Assembly: GCF_011075055.1 (NCBI RefSeq)
Contig: NC_058147.1
Coordinates: 4,402,001-4,466,000 of the forward strand
Direction of reading: 5' to 3'
DNA from: Mangifera indica
Lineage: Eukaryota; Streptophyta; Magnoliopsida; Sapindales; Anacardiaceae
Length of the DNA stretch: 64,000 bases
Part shown: positions 25,961 through 39,500 of the stretch, in pieces
Numbering within the stretch: position 1 is the first letter of the stretch
Layout of the letters: each line of letters opens with the position of its first letter
Notes under the pieces: generated by a model
What the model was told of the DNA's origin: nothing
Seen by the model: the letters and a program-made list of their open reading frames with translations, nothing else
Databases searched by the model: none
Translations under genes and position numbers: made by a program

Positions 25961-26164
25961 AAAAGAGAGCACCATCATTGTGAATTTAGATGGGTAGTAA
26001 GGTTATTTAAATCTTTTCATTTGACTTTAAAAGAGAATCCTATCATTATAAATCTAGATGGGTAGTAAGATCATTTAAATCTTTTCATTTGACTTTAAAA
26101 GAAAACCTTATCATTATGAATCTAAATAGGTAGTAAGGTCATTTACGTCTTTTCATTTGACTTT
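25961..26164. repeat. 68-bp tandem repeat, three copies
   Basis: Three head-to-tail copies of exactly 68 bp start at 25961, 26029 and 26097. Each contains GGGTAGTAAGG-like and TCTTTTCATTTGACTTT phrases. The copies differ at several positions, so the array is not recent. No coding potential. Confidence 0.85.
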
Positions 26165-27065
26165 TTTTTTTTGTCTTAATAATTATTTTTGTTAAATAAA
26201 AGGTTAAGTTATAAATTTATAAACATAAACTTATGACCAATCGTACATAAAAGTGAATATTTGTTCATAACGTGTTAGGTGAATAAATGAAATAATGTGT
26301 CACGTCAATTTCATAAAATCACTAAGCTACATTTATTATCTCATTCACCACTTACAACTAAATCTATTTCATTACTATGTAGTGAATCAATTCATCGCAA
26401 TCGAATAATCATTTTTCATATCTTAAATCGTGTTCTAATAATATAAAATCCATTACCTATGTAAAATTCATTATGCATTGATAGTCTATCATAAACATAA
26501 TGTCTTCCATGATTGCCATTCTTCATTTACATCAAGTGTACATATTCAAAAGACAATATCAAGCATTCAAGACTTATATAACATGCTTCTAATTGAATTA
26601 CAATTTTTCGGACTTACCATGAATCAAGAACTGACCAAGAACATAGAAAAAAGAAACCCTTACTTACCTATTCTTCAAGCAAGAAGACTTGATGTAGGGA
26701 CCCCACTTGCTCGTCAGTATCTTATCTGCATTTGTTGGAAAATCAACTCCAAACGTGCCAAAATTCTCTCCTATCTTAAATTGGAATAGGAATTTTTTTA
26801 TCAAATATTGAGGGATAATAATAAATCTCAAAATTCATGGGACATATTCCTTATATATAAATTTTACTCATAACCGGTGTCATTATTGTGTGTCTTTTGA
26901 TGTATGGTTGTGCATCTGATGCTTATCACTAATGTGACATGATATTTATATCGTCTATTTGGCAAGTTGGTGAATGAGCGCATACCATTCATGCACAACC
27001 GTACATCTAACTAAAATTCAAATCTTCTTCATCACTTAGTCCTTTTCAACTCATAGACATATATC

Positions 27066-27210
27066 TAGGGCTGGATTCGCACCAAGCTCGGCTCATATAT
27101 AGTTGACTCGAGTTTGAGCTCAAGCTTGACCGAGCTCGACTAAGGTCGGTTCATTTCGAGATTGACCGAACCGAGCTGAAGCTGGCTCGGCTCGGTTTGA
27201 ATTAGCCCTA
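27066..27210. mobile_element. hAT-like MITE (145 bp)
   Basis: Terminal inverted repeats begin TAGGGCTGGATTCGCACC and end GGTTTGAATTAGCCCTA. The element is rich in GAGCTCG/CGAGCTC words and is flanked by perfect 8-bp direct repeats CATATATC (27058-27065, 27211-27218). An 8-bp duplication with TAGGG-type ends fits a non-autonomous hAT element. No coding capacity. Confidence 0.8.
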
Positions 27211-28311
27211 CATATATCAAATATAAAAATTACTAAAATATCTTTGAATTGTATTTGTGAATAGTACAAGCTAGAGAAAAGTTTACTAAAACCAGAGAAG
27301 ATTGCAAGGTGAAAGAGACTATTGTTCAATTATTTTCTCCATTTATGCGTTTTTCCCTTTTTACACTTTTTGGTATTTTCTTTTTGGTACACACATCATT
27401 TCAAATACTTTAGTATAACTTTTATATGCAAACCCTAATAAGAGATACTTGACACATGTCTTTCGCTTATTGCTTAACTAGATTTCCATAGTCACATCAA
27501 ATATTGTCTAACAACAAATTTGATTTTCATAACATATCGTTTTACTTTAAATAGCTTTAAATCTAATTATTATAGACCAAATTTGTTTTGTTTAGTTCAA
27601 ATTGTTGATTTGAATGACACATTTACAACTTTCGGATGACCGTTATATAACAAATACGTTGTAATAGTAATCGTACATATGTTTGCTAGTGCAAAAATAC
27701 TATGAACTTAAGGCAAAATAGTTTGTCCAAGAAATTGAAGTATATACCGAAAACATATTTTAAAATATTAAATTATTCGTAAAAAATAAATGTAAAATGA
27801 TTGAAAGAGCATGCCCTACATGAGATTTCACATGGTCCACGTAAACAATTACACGTGTCAAATAAAAATTAAAAAAAAACATAATTGCATAAAATTCAAA
27901 AACCCCCCTAATCACATACAAAATTACAACAATTGCTCTAGTTCTTTTTTTTTTTTCAGTTTTCAACTTGTTTTCCTGATTTTGCATCTTTAAATCCCAA
28001 TTACAAACCTAGAGTGGCACATTATACAAATTAAACTTTTATAAATATCATAACAACGTGTAATTGAAAAGTAAACCAACACAATCACAATACACGATAA
28101 ATTTTTTAAACATATGATAATAAATAAGATAAACATCATGAAAATAATAAAATACGGCAAAGAAAATATTCAAACAACAATAAATATTTATCTCAGTATG
28201 TACTATCCTTAAATTATACAAAATTTGGTCTTAAAGTAGTTTCGTTAAACTCTATGTGCAATGGTTATATAAGTATAAAAGTTACTGGGTTAATTATTTT
28301 TATATAGAACG

Positions 28312-28740
28312 TGACTATATTATTAATGTGTATATACATATTTTTTTCTTAGGTAAAAAACTTCGGGTTATATTTTGGTGCTATAAAAAAAGATTTGCCA
28401 TTTGCGCAAGTTGGGGAGGTTGCAGATAAGTACACGTAATTAGCTGTAAACGTAATTAAGGAGGACTAATTTCCGTGAAATTCAGAGCCACCTTAATGGA
28501 AAGGAAGCCTCTCAATTCCAACATGTGACTATATTATTAATATGTATATACATATTTTTTTCTTAGGTAAAAAACTTTGGGTTATATTTTGGTGCTATAA
28601 AATAAGACTTGCCATTTTCGCAAGTTGGGGAGGTTGCAGATAAGTACAAGTAATTAGCTGTAAACGTAATTAAGGAGGACTAATTTCCGTGAAATTGAGA
28701 GCCACCTTAATGGAAAGGAAGCCTCTCAATTCCAACATGT
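28312..28740. repeat. 214-bp tandem duplication upstream of a gene
   Basis: Two adjacent copies (28312-28525 and 28526-28740) both begin TGACTATATTATTAAT and end CTCAATTCCAACATG. They differ at only about ten positions, including C/T, A/T and G/C changes, so the duplication is fairly recent. The second copy ends about 263 bases before ATG 29003, placing the array in the probable promoter of that gene. Confidence 0.92.
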
Positions 28741-29002
28741 AGCCAAAACCAACGGCGGCTTTTAGCCCCGCTTGTTTGTTTATTTTTTTTAAGTTTTCAT
28801 TTCCTCTTCCTTTCCAAACACGAACAACAGAAACAAGAATCGACTTGTCAATTCCCAACGAACCAGATTTCAACGATTTTCCATCCCCGATATTCAAGGA
28901 CTAGGATTTAATTTGGATTGGAATTTTAATTCTAGGGTTTCGAAGATTCATCGTAAAATTAATTGAATTAATAATTGATTTTGATTTGAAATATCCTAGG
29001 GT

Positions 29003-31671
29003 ATGGGAATCGAAGTGTCCAGTTCCAAACCTTTACCTATTGATGCTGAGAATATGACAAAGGGAGATAACGAGAAGGTTCGTGTCCAGAGAAAGACTTT
29101 ACTGGCCGTGCTGGAGCAGTGCCAGAGAGCTCTTGAATTGCTTGCTAAAGACTATGATGAAGATGATAACGATGAAGGCGCCGATTCCGAGGAGGAGCCG
29201 AGCCGCGAAGGATCATGGTCTTCCCGGGCCGATCCAGAAGCTGATGAGGTAAGCGTTTCGGCTTGGGAAAATTTTGAGATATATAGATTGGGTGAATTCT
29301 GCAGTTCAGCTCGACTAATAATGTGATGCGCTTTCGAAGCTTAATTTCGTTAGATTTGGTATTTCATGTGGAGATTTAGGTTAAATTATTTTTGATTTGT
29401 AGAAATTTGAGTTGGGATGTTTTATAGTTTATTTGATTTGATTTTCTGATAAACCTTACTTGTTTGGGTTATTGTCATCAGTTCATCATAGATGCTATGC
29501 AAAGCGTGCTTGATTTTATTCAGGTCTTTTTAACTTTATAGTTGAGATCATTTTTTTTTTCTTTCTTGTGCATCTCATGGTATGGCTGATAAATTTATGG
29601 ATATGGCACTGCTAGTTCACTGGAAGATGTAGATTAACATGATATGTTTTCGTCTGAGACTCGGTGGATGTTGACCCATGATATTGAATAACCTTGTTTT
29701 AAGTGTAACCTATGTTGAGAAGATATATGCTGAAGAATCATGCACTGGAAATGTATGTGGCTGTTTGTAGAGGGTCAGTTTGAATTGGATATAGAGTTTT
29801 TCTTTCATGTGTTGTGTACCACTTTGTCATGGACACTGGTGAAACTCAGAATTAAGCTAATTACTGTGCAAGCTGCCGACCTCATAAATGTTTTAATTGC
29901 AAAAAAATCTGAATCTTCCTCTGTTATATGCTGTGATGCTTTCAAACTCTAAATTGAGTATGCTCAGTGTAATCCTTGAAGGACACAAATAGTCACTATT
30001 GGATTGCTAACTTGTGTGTTAATTGTTAATGATATCGATATTAGGAAGGAAATATATTGTTTGAATTGTTACTAAAAGAAAGATTTATGATTTTGCTTTG
30101 TATGTGTTATACAGTATTATTGAGCCAATAAGTTATATGTAGATTTTACATTTTGTGTCTATCTTCCCTATTGCAGCTTTGCAATCTTCTTAAATCTCGA
30201 GTTGAATGCCCTGACTTCCTTCAAAAGTTAGAGCGTGCGCAGGTGTCACAAATTAATGCTGGTATGCATCCTAAGAAAATGCTTGGTAGAAGTATTAGCA
30301 TATGTCAATACTTACTTGTTGCTATTCATTCAATGTCAATTTCTTCAGCATATTGAAGTTCAAGCTTATAAACTTTGAAAGAATCATGTTCTGCTCTTCA
30401 TAACCTGACTGCATAGAACTTCTTTTTCGTTGTTGTAGTTGCTGTGGCGGAAGAAGGTAGTTCATGGGAAATGGTCAGTAGCAATGATACGTGGGATAGT
30501 GAAAATGCCGATTTGGATGAAGAAGATTACGTTCTTGTTGGGGAAGAAGATATATTGGATGGTATTGCATGCTTCATGGCAACATATCTACTCTCCCTTA
30601 AACAGACCAAGGTAATCAAAGTTTACGCCCTTCAATAAATTTTGAGGTTCTTAAAAAATGGATAGAGTGACTGCATTGATCTTTGACTTACAAAGAAATT
30701 GGCTTTCTCCCATTGCAGTCACCTAATAGGACATTCTAGAGTTCCAATTTCCATATATATATTTTTTTCAATTGGTATGACTGTCTAATATCCTTCAACA
30801 TGAATGCTCTTCTTGACTAAACCAGAAAGCTTGATTTAATTAGGCATGCTCACTGTTCATTTCTCTCCCTTCCTCCCCGCTCAATTAGGAAAGTATTGGC
30901 ATTTGAGCCTTCTTTTTAGTCCCCATAGTTTATCAACTTCTATTTTTATTTAGCTTAATTGTATGGAAAATTGGATAAAATTGTCTAACCATGCTGTGTA
31001 TGGTTTATTAAGTGACTAACTTTTTTATCTGGGTGCTGTTTATATGCAGAATATGACTCCAAGTCAACTTCAAGAAGGTGAGTTTGGCTTCATCTTTGAT
31101 AGGGTACATTGCACTTTTGTCAATACTAGTACCTCAACGATTACTTCGAGACAGAATTTTATCAATTAGTTGTCAGTGTTTTGATTCCAGATAAATTTTA
31201 TGCATTAAATGCTATTATTTTGGTTATAAGCGATTTGGAGTTCTGACGTATTATCTTGAATTATCATTGCAGCTCTTGGCAAGACCTTCTCTGTAAAGAA
31301 GAAAAAGGGAAAGCTTCGGAAAGCTTGGGATGGAAGTAAAGTCTTATATAATGTAGCTTCCTGGGGTGCAACGGCCATCGGGTAGGCTATTTATTTTACT
31401 TTTTTTATGTTTTTTGTGTAGGGTTCAGATGATGAGTGGTAGTGAATGATGTGTTGTCTGATATGTTTCTAATACTGTTGAGGACTTTATTTTGCATGCT
31501 TCAGCATTTTTTCTTTTTTACACATATCAGTCCTCTCTCTAACTATGTTTTTACCGACCTCATATCGACTATTGTTTTGTTGGTAACAGGATATATCAAA
31601 ATCCTGTTCTTCTGAGGGTTGCCTCTAAAGCCTTCTGGACTTCATGTCATGCAATATCAAAGCTTCTCTGA
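29003..31671 (+). CDS. Plant protein of unknown function, 240 residues
   Basis: Six exons join in phase: 29003-29248, 30177-30261, 30439-30611, 31050-31077, 31273-31381, 31590-31671. I do not recognise a named domain. The N-terminal third is polar and acidic (DYDEDDNDEGADSEEEPS), followed by a leucine-rich helix (LCNLLKSRVECPDFLQKL). Next is a second acidic segment (WEMVSSNDTWDSENADLDEEDY), a likely helix (ACFMATYLLSLKQTK) and a strongly basic stretch (SVKKKKGKLRKAW). The C-terminus is moderately hydrophobic with aromatic residues, but I cannot decide whether it spans a membrane. Its place between REN1 and the large unknown gene corresponds, as I recall, to Arabidopsis At4g24590, so a homologue there is expected. 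ATG 29003 is the first in frame, with a leader that begins after the 214-bp duplication. All junctions are GT-AG. Confidence 0.8.
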
Positions 31672-32137
31672 TATGTCTGTGTCATCATTGGTTTTAGACT
31701 GGTTCTGGTGTTGGGATGCACTGTTGTATTTATGCTTGTGGTGTCAGTGCAGGTTGGTGTTTCACAGTTTGTGTAACTTTAATGCCATTCTTTGGGTGTT
31801 ACAGATCCATTGATTCCTTGTCTTAAATTGAACTTGTAAATATTTGTGCCTCGTGAAGCATTCTGAGTGCAATTCAAATTCATTGGCTATAACATCTTTA
31901 GTCATCAGTTTGATTTTTATTTATGTGTATATGCATTCGTTGGTATTGATGGCTGGATTAAGATGGCTAGAAATTTGTCACCATTTCAAAAATATACTTA
32001 TCTTAATATATTTCAAATCTATATCAAATTATACAGTTTATTTTGAATTAATGGAGTGGGAAATAGACTTTCCACGTTTTTGTAGTGAGTCTTTGTATTG
32101 GTGGCTGCGATCTTGCTAGATTTTGCCTACAATAAAA

Positions 32138-32430
32138 TAAAATGCACAAATAATGTATACAAACAATAATGTGTTATCATGTGATTATATATTATTTTAT
32201 TTTTAATTTTTAACTGTTCAATTATAAAATAATATATTATTATTTATGTATAAAATTGTATATATAATATTACTCATGAACAATAATATTATCTGTATAA
32301 TTTTTATGTATGATTTTATATATAAATAATGTTATATTTTTATATGATTAGACCTTTATTTATCTTTAAATTTTAATCATTTAATTAAATAATTTCATGT
32401 CAATCATTTATATATAAAAGTAATGTCTTA
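32138..32430. mobile_element. Palindromic AT-rich MITE(s), family B
   Basis: The sequence from GCACAAATAATGTATAC, with TTATCATGTGATTA further in, is mirrored by an inverted copy ending near 32280. A second similar AT-rich unit follows to about 32430. The CATGTGATTA and TTTTTAATTTTTAA words recur in the elements near 36204, 52684 and 60715. Borders and target duplications are unclear. Confidence 0.45.
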
Positions 32431-32439
32431 GCATTATTC

Positions 32440-33508
32440 ATAAATAAATATCCTAATCTTGCAGGACGATTTAGTTGTAGATGCACGTGATGATTATGTT
32501 TGAAATTTGTGTATATGAAGCTATTCAAACGCTTGGATCTATCTCGTCTCCCATTGAATCGTGGCGTTATGTTATGCGTGCATTATGCGTAGCCTCTAGC
32601 AAAAGTTTGGGTAGAGTATCAGGAAGTTAATGTCTCGGCCAACCCAAGGAGGGAGCTTGACCTATGACCCAAATAGAGAAATTTGAAGGATACCCAAATA
32701 AATAAAAGATGATACTAGTTTTGTTTCAGACGACAAGTAATCAAGTGCCTTTCCTCAGCTCCCCAAGGTTCTTCAAGCTTAGATAAGCTTGAGACTTGTT
32801 TTTCGTTTTCAGTCCAGAACCTAAGAGAAGGCTTTTCGTTCTTTCTTTGTTTATGCTATGCAAAACTTCCAGAATTCAGTTTTTACTAGGGTGAGCATAA
32901 GAGCAGGAAGGAATCGCGTTTTCCTACTCAGAACCGCCTTATACTAGGTAAAATGTGGATTCCTTTATGTGAAATCGATTAGTTCTGGTTCTATTCCAAC
33001 CCTCTAATTTTTACTGCAATTTAGCATGGTGAGCGAGATACCTGGATGAAATCACCCCTGGTTTTTACTGACAAAATTTAATGGTAAACATAATATCTTA
33101 AAAATAAGAGACTCTGGAATGATGGGATCATAGCCTAAACTTAACTGCAACTTATCTCTTAGTCATCTTTTGCTTCAGTAAAACGTGTTTGAAACACCAT
33201 AATTCAGAAGAAGTTGGGGAAGGAAAGGCCATCAATATCGTATTATATTATATACATATTACCAAAAATGTTAAACTTTCCAATGCTCTTTACGTTTGAA
33301 TATATGCAAGAAAAACTCAGGGAGGGCAGAGACTTGGAGTAAGGAGCAGCTGCGTAGCTTGCTCTCTTGAAAAAATTGACAGAAACTTATGAAGAACATC
33401 AGCTATTTTTCAGCAAGCCAACGAGACCATATCATCTGGCAGCACCTTGTATCTCAATCTTTTCCAAGCCCAAAAGTTTCCAGTACCATATGCCTCGACA
33501 GAACAACT
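32440..33508. other. Intergenic spacer between 3' ends
   Basis: About 1 kb between the stop of the 240-residue protein gene and the stop of the minus-strand 22-exon gene (the two converge). No gene or clear repeat is visible. The part near 33300-33508 is probably the 3' untranslated region of the minus-strand gene. Confidence 0.5.
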
Positions 33509-36500
33509 CTAATAGTAGTATGTGTTACCCTTATAATTGGGAATATCCTTGCAAAGGATCGATCGCACTTCTGTGATAGATCTCGGGGGATCCAGGTCTT
33601 TCTCTAATAATGCGTTTCCGAGTAGCTGCTGCATCTGTGAGGCAAATGTACCATCCAGAATCTGCAGTGCAACAGGAAGGAGTGAAAAAAATGTCAAATG
33701 AATAAAGGAAGCAGCCAGAAACCACTAAATTACACTGAAGGAAACAAATGTTTCCATGTACTAAAGACTGGCTCACCTGTAAGACTTCTGTAAGCAAATT
33801 CTATTAGCATCATTAATGAAATTCAGAAAACTTGTATTCATAGTGTTGCCTTTACTGCTTACTCAACATCATATCATTGTTTCAATTAAGAAGTCAGAAA
33901 AAAATACATAAATTATCCCCTATTCTACTTTTATACCCTTTTTAGATCAATCTTTCGGCTCTTTGGTTACAAAAGGAGGCAACCAGAGCCTTCTCCCATT
34001 TGATCTTTCACATAGAAAACAAGAGCAAACAGCAGCACCCCCATAGCCACAAAATGAATGATTCTTTAATTACCTATTTAGATTTAAACAGAATATTTAT
34101 TGGCTTAGACATTTTTTACCAAATGGAAGAAATTAAAACTTTGATTAATTATTATCAAGCCATATTTCAATCAAAGGATTCTTAAGAGTGGTTTTCTGGA
34201 GATCTAATGGAACTTGATATCTAAGTAGAATTCGAAGGGGGTTATCAACTTGAATGAAACCATTAAGTCTGGAATCACAGCCATAATTTATGATATGGGC
34301 TAGTGTAGTACACTATATCATAAAATTCCACAATTCCACAAATCTGCCAGAGACATCTCAAAAAGTTCCATGTAAAATTATCCCACTGATGCAAATGATG
34401 AATTCATAGCAAAAAAAACCTTCACGAAAAGATGGTAATGCAATTTTATGGGTATTGCGAGCCTAAATATTTGGCTATAATGCATATATGCAAGCCATGG
34501 AAAAGCTTCACCATCTTAATAAAATCACTTCGTATAAATGAAACTAAGTCTACAAATTGACATCTTGAAGTCTAAAGTTGAATTAACTTGCACTTACAGA
34601 CACTGCAATTTGTGCACCTTTATACCATGACCTATTCTCTTTCCTGTTCTCCAAGAAACTTAGAACATCCTGTGACAGAAGAAAAATCATGAGAGGTTTT
34701 GGCAGATTTTAGAAACAGAAGATTACCAATAAAGGCATCTTAATGCAAATAGTCTGTCAGACCAATTAGCATGTAGCTTACTTGTCCAATCCGGTCCCAG
34801 TAGCCCTGGCAAATTGCAACAAATAAACGAGCTTCAAAGACAGTGTGAAGGCGATTTATTGTATTTGTTAGCTGGTCTTTCAGTGGCTGCATTCTAACTC
34901 GTATATCAGATTCTCCCACTGTTTCCTTAGAATCTTGGAGAATCTTTTTCAATTTTGTTGCACTTTGTAACTTGGTCTGAAGAAACATAAAGAACCAATC
35001 CAAAAAAACATCACAGATCACAATTAAAACTTCAGATAAAACAAGCATTAGATCAAAACAGAAGAACAAAGAGCCAAAAAGTTTTATCTAAGTGTCAAAG
35101 TAGGGTCAGAAAGATTCTCACATTCTCTGCAAGTTTCTCATCAACAGCTTGCAAATAAGTCCTAAATTTTGTTCTTAACATCACAGTTACTTCACTAAGA
35201 CGTTGCCCAGCAGCTGCATTTCCACCATCCGGGATGCAAGAACCCCATGATTTGAATTGAGTTTCTATCTTGGGATGCGTGACATCAAGCATCCTTTTCA
35301 TGGAGTTCAACAAAATTCCAAGCTGAAAGAAGTAGTAATATTCAACAAGAGAATAAGCATATCATATGGAGCCTCAAGAATACGTGAAGTTATGATTCAC
35401 CTCATCTGGGACTGTGTAAGCACATACAGTTCGTTTGGCAAGTTTCTGGACATACTTCAGGCCAAACTTTTTTGGAGCCAAATTTTCCTTCAATGGTGCT
35501 AGGACATCTGCATATTGCTTGTCCAAAGCCTCTACTATTGCCCTTTCTACATCAGCTATAGCCTATTCATAGGAACACATATCCAAATAAGTCAAACAAC
35601 TTTAACATATTTACGTTCTTAATTAAGCCTCCTTAGTGCAATAACCAACACACAAACTCCACACCATCTCTCTTAACCTCCCTTTATCCTCTTTTAAATT
35701 TAGTTTTAGATAATATTATGAAATGTGGTTTATCGACTGAGAAGATGAAGTTGATAAAAGTTAAAGCAGCAATAGCCTCTAAAATGACATTATCCTTGGT
35801 TTTATTTACTTTGTTTCTTTGAATATAGGCACAATTAGCACACTTGCGATGGACAACCAAACTAGAGGTTCAAACAGATGATAATGTCAATGAGGCCAAC
35901 AGAAGAAGCCAAGTTAAAAGCAGAGCTTCCCAGAAGATATAACAAACATCAATTATAGTTAACAGATAAGAAAAAAAATGAGGGGTGATCACCCTTTTGA
36001 ACATACATTCTCAAGCACAAAAACATATTCTGGCCAGCGGCTAATGATGACTTCATAATCATTCAAGGTCTCTCTCAGGCGGTCATACACATCATCAACA
36101 AAAGGAGTTGTGGAATGCTGTGTCCTAACTCCTGACCATTTAACCTGCTAGAAAAAACAACTTTTGTCAGAATGATGATAGAAGTTTCCAAGTAATTTTC
36201 AATAACAATAAAACTGTGTGCACAACCCATGTACACAATTTTATGCACAACCAATAACATGTCACCATATGATTGGATATTGCTTTACCTTTAATTTTAA
36301 ATTATCTAATCACATGATAATATATCATTGATTGTGTATAAAGCTGTGCACGTTGTTTGTGCACATAGCATTATTCTTTCAATAATGTCCGTCATGATGC
36401 TGGTAAAAGAAAATTACTTCAAACTTGTCCTGTTTGTACATTTCAATTTTAGAAATCTGCTTTACAAGTGGAATGATGTGGGCCTAGTGCCTTTAAACAT

Positions 36501-39500
36501 GTAAACCCATGAAAAAGAAATTGGGAAAACAGGCGAGGATAGAAAAACAATGTACTGTACCATTTCATTAGGCCATTTAATATTTAAACCCAATCTCCTT
36601 TTTGCTGAATCCAACTAAACTTAGACATGGAGCTTCATGTGAGGGTACTTTTAAAATGCAAAACTGCATTAAAAATTGCGAGAATTGCTAACCTTTTTCA
36701 CAGTTACATATGGAAGGGAATGCAATTGTAAAGGTTATACATGTCATAAAAATTTTCTTTACAAATGTATCATACCTTATCTAATTTACATGACTCGAGC
36801 AAAGAGAGGCGCTTTTCTTGAATCCATAGCAAGATATACAGGTGGAACAATTCTTTTGCATCAACTCCACCTTTCATAGGACTGGGAAATAAAATAAATT
36901 GAGCACAAAAAAAATTGACAAATAGAACAATTAGCATTGAGTTGCATAAAAAATTAATACCTAATGTTCCAGCTGGCAAGATCTCTCTGAAAATCTGAAC
37001 TTGCAATAATTAGTTCAGCTACATGAGGTGAAGGGCCAGATGGGGGGCATGCAAGAAGGAAAGCACGCAATCTACTGCAAAGTTCTGTGCTATATATGGA
37101 TGAAGACAGGTTTGGGAGGTCTATGAAACTGCAGTAAAAGAAAATCTGCATTAAAATCTTCCTGCAAACCTCAGCCAACCAAACCAAAGTAAGAAAAATT
37201 ACACATGAGCTAATTCTTAAAACGTTCAAGTCTCTGCAGTGTGACCTTGAAGGAAAATTGTTTCCTCCATGAGTATCCAAGCTAATAAAGGTTGCTTAAA
37301 AGTTTTTCATTGGTATATGTATATGATTTAGTCATCATTCTATAAAAAAAATTAACAATGATGTTACACCTATCCCAAGTGATGTAAAACTGATTTGGCA
37401 ACATGAAATAAATGATGAGATAATATGATAGATATAACTATGACAAATCAACTATCATATCACTTTATATATAAAGTTGGGATACTCTATAAGTCCTGTA
37501 AATTGTTATCAACAAAATGGCACCAAAGGTGTGCCATGACAAGATGGTAACTTTTATTCAGCAACTCAGAAATATGAACCCTTTCAATCTATAAGTTCAG
37601 ATAATATTGAAGGAAAAAATTATACCTAGGAAGTATATTTTTTTCGTGGATCTCTATGTCAGTAAAAATCTCATTTTTAATATTCACACAAACTGCCGTC
37701 ATCTTTTGATAAGCAGTAGCCATAACAATAGTATCAGTGAAATTCATTTCATTATTGCTAGAAACAAATTCATCTGTTTCAGCCAAATGCCTTCTTGATC
37801 TCTTTTTGGCAGCTGCCTGGAAAGAAACCACCATTAGTAAACAAAAATGTAAAAATGAAACATCCAAACTTAAAGCAAATGCCATTATTTTTTACCTGAA
37901 AATAGTGGCACAGGTTATTCTGTGCCTCTGGAGAGAGTATATCATGAAGGAGAGTATAAAGTTTCACAGCAGGTGCAAGGGAAGGTGCCAAAACCCCAGT
38001 TGCAGGTTTGAAAAAATCAGTAATACCTGAGAAGGCTGACTCATCAAGCGATTTGTAATTCTCAAAAGCAAGGGCAAGAATCTGTTCAATCTGATCCTTG
38101 GTTTCTCCCAGGATACGGTTCTGGGGAAGCAGTCAGCAATTACACATGTTATGTTATAAAATTATAAGCTACATGCATATATTATTAGGACATAATACAA
38201 ATTACACCAAACAACAATAACAAAAATAATAAAGAACTAATATTGGTGGTAATGATGAAAAATATCTCAATTTGAACCAGATGATACTGATCTGCCAGAG
38301 GATTCTTTATCATTCTGGCTGACTATTACTCACACAAAATGAAAATTGTGATGTACCTCTTGATGACTCAATGTGCTCTTGCTGTGGCCCTTCATAATCA
38401 CAGCCTCTAATAAGTCATAGACCAATGTCAGACAATCCGCAGTAGGTGTAGCAATATCCATTATATAGGAAAGGTACCTGCCAACACAAGAGATACCATC
38501 ATTTTATAATGGGAATAGCAAAAATAAAGCAGTTTACAACCTGTTACCTATGCTTGGGTAGACATCAGAAAACCCGGTTCATCAGCAACCATTACATAAG
38601 GAATTGTCAAAAAGTGAAGTAATAATTTACTAATTATTACCTTAGCTTGGTATAGCTATCAGAAACCCCATAGTATGAGGCAAATTCCGTTAAGAGCCAT
38701 TTCCATGAACCATACAGTAATAAATTCCTCTGCTGAAATTGTTGAACTTTCATTGCAACTTCCATAACCAGGTCATATGCAACTGTTTCAGCAACAGAGC
38801 CACACTACGACCAAAAAGAGGAATAATTAATGTAACTACTTTGAAAACCATGAATCTGTAAAAAGATTCCAGATTTTAAACTAGAATGATCAGAACATAC
38901 ATTTAAAAAGAAAGGCATCCATAAAATCATGTAGCGAGGATTGGTCCTCATACAGTGTTACAACATTTGAACACTACAGATAACAATGTTCTCTATAAAT
39001 GAGTGGCTTTGAAAGCCAAGAAAGAATAATCCAATTATTTAAAATGCACTCGACTTAAAAGAACATATCTTGATTCTAATGAATAAGCTTGCGTCAACAG
39101 TTTAACCTACAACATTTAAAACTAAACTAAAGTCTTAACAGATTTCAACAAGTTGACAGAGTATCATTTCTTCATTTTAGATAAGCATATTATATGCCCT
39201 TAAACAGTCAGGGCCATCCAAATGATTAAAAAACAGGAATTTGGTAGTGCTTCAGACTACTGGAACTTATTTTTTAATCAATTAACAGACAAACTGGAAA
39301 AAAGGTTCTTCAGAAAACAGGTTTGACTCCCTTAAAAGTTAAGTATGACAGACAAAAAACTTACCTTGAGCTGACTATTATCGTCTGAACTTGTTGAATA
39401 ATAGATATAGAGCTGTAGTTTTCCCACTAGTTCATGTTCCGGTTCACGAAAAACTGACCACCAGCGCAATTTGTCGGTCTGTATCCAACTTCTGTATTAG

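Larger units (their letters stand above)
22610..28311. other. Gene-free, repeat-rich intergenic region
   Basis: Nearly 6 kb with no coding region I can support. Base composition is AT-rich throughout, except for 22650-22870 and 23400-23880. The only long open frame (143 residues, 24567-24998) lacks any recognisable motif and shows no splice context, so I do not call it. The region contains a 68-bp tandem repeat and a hAT-like MITE, listed separately, and further eroded repeats such as 25120-25240 and 26860-27010 that I cannot classify. The left end is the promoter side of the REN1 gene. Confidence 0.55.

Noticed and set aside
37330..37500. Possible MITE in an intron of the large minus-strand gene
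   Set aside because: Partial inverted similarity (ACACCTATCCCAAGTGAT versus TCACTT... GTTGGGATA) is too short and AT-rich to define ends.
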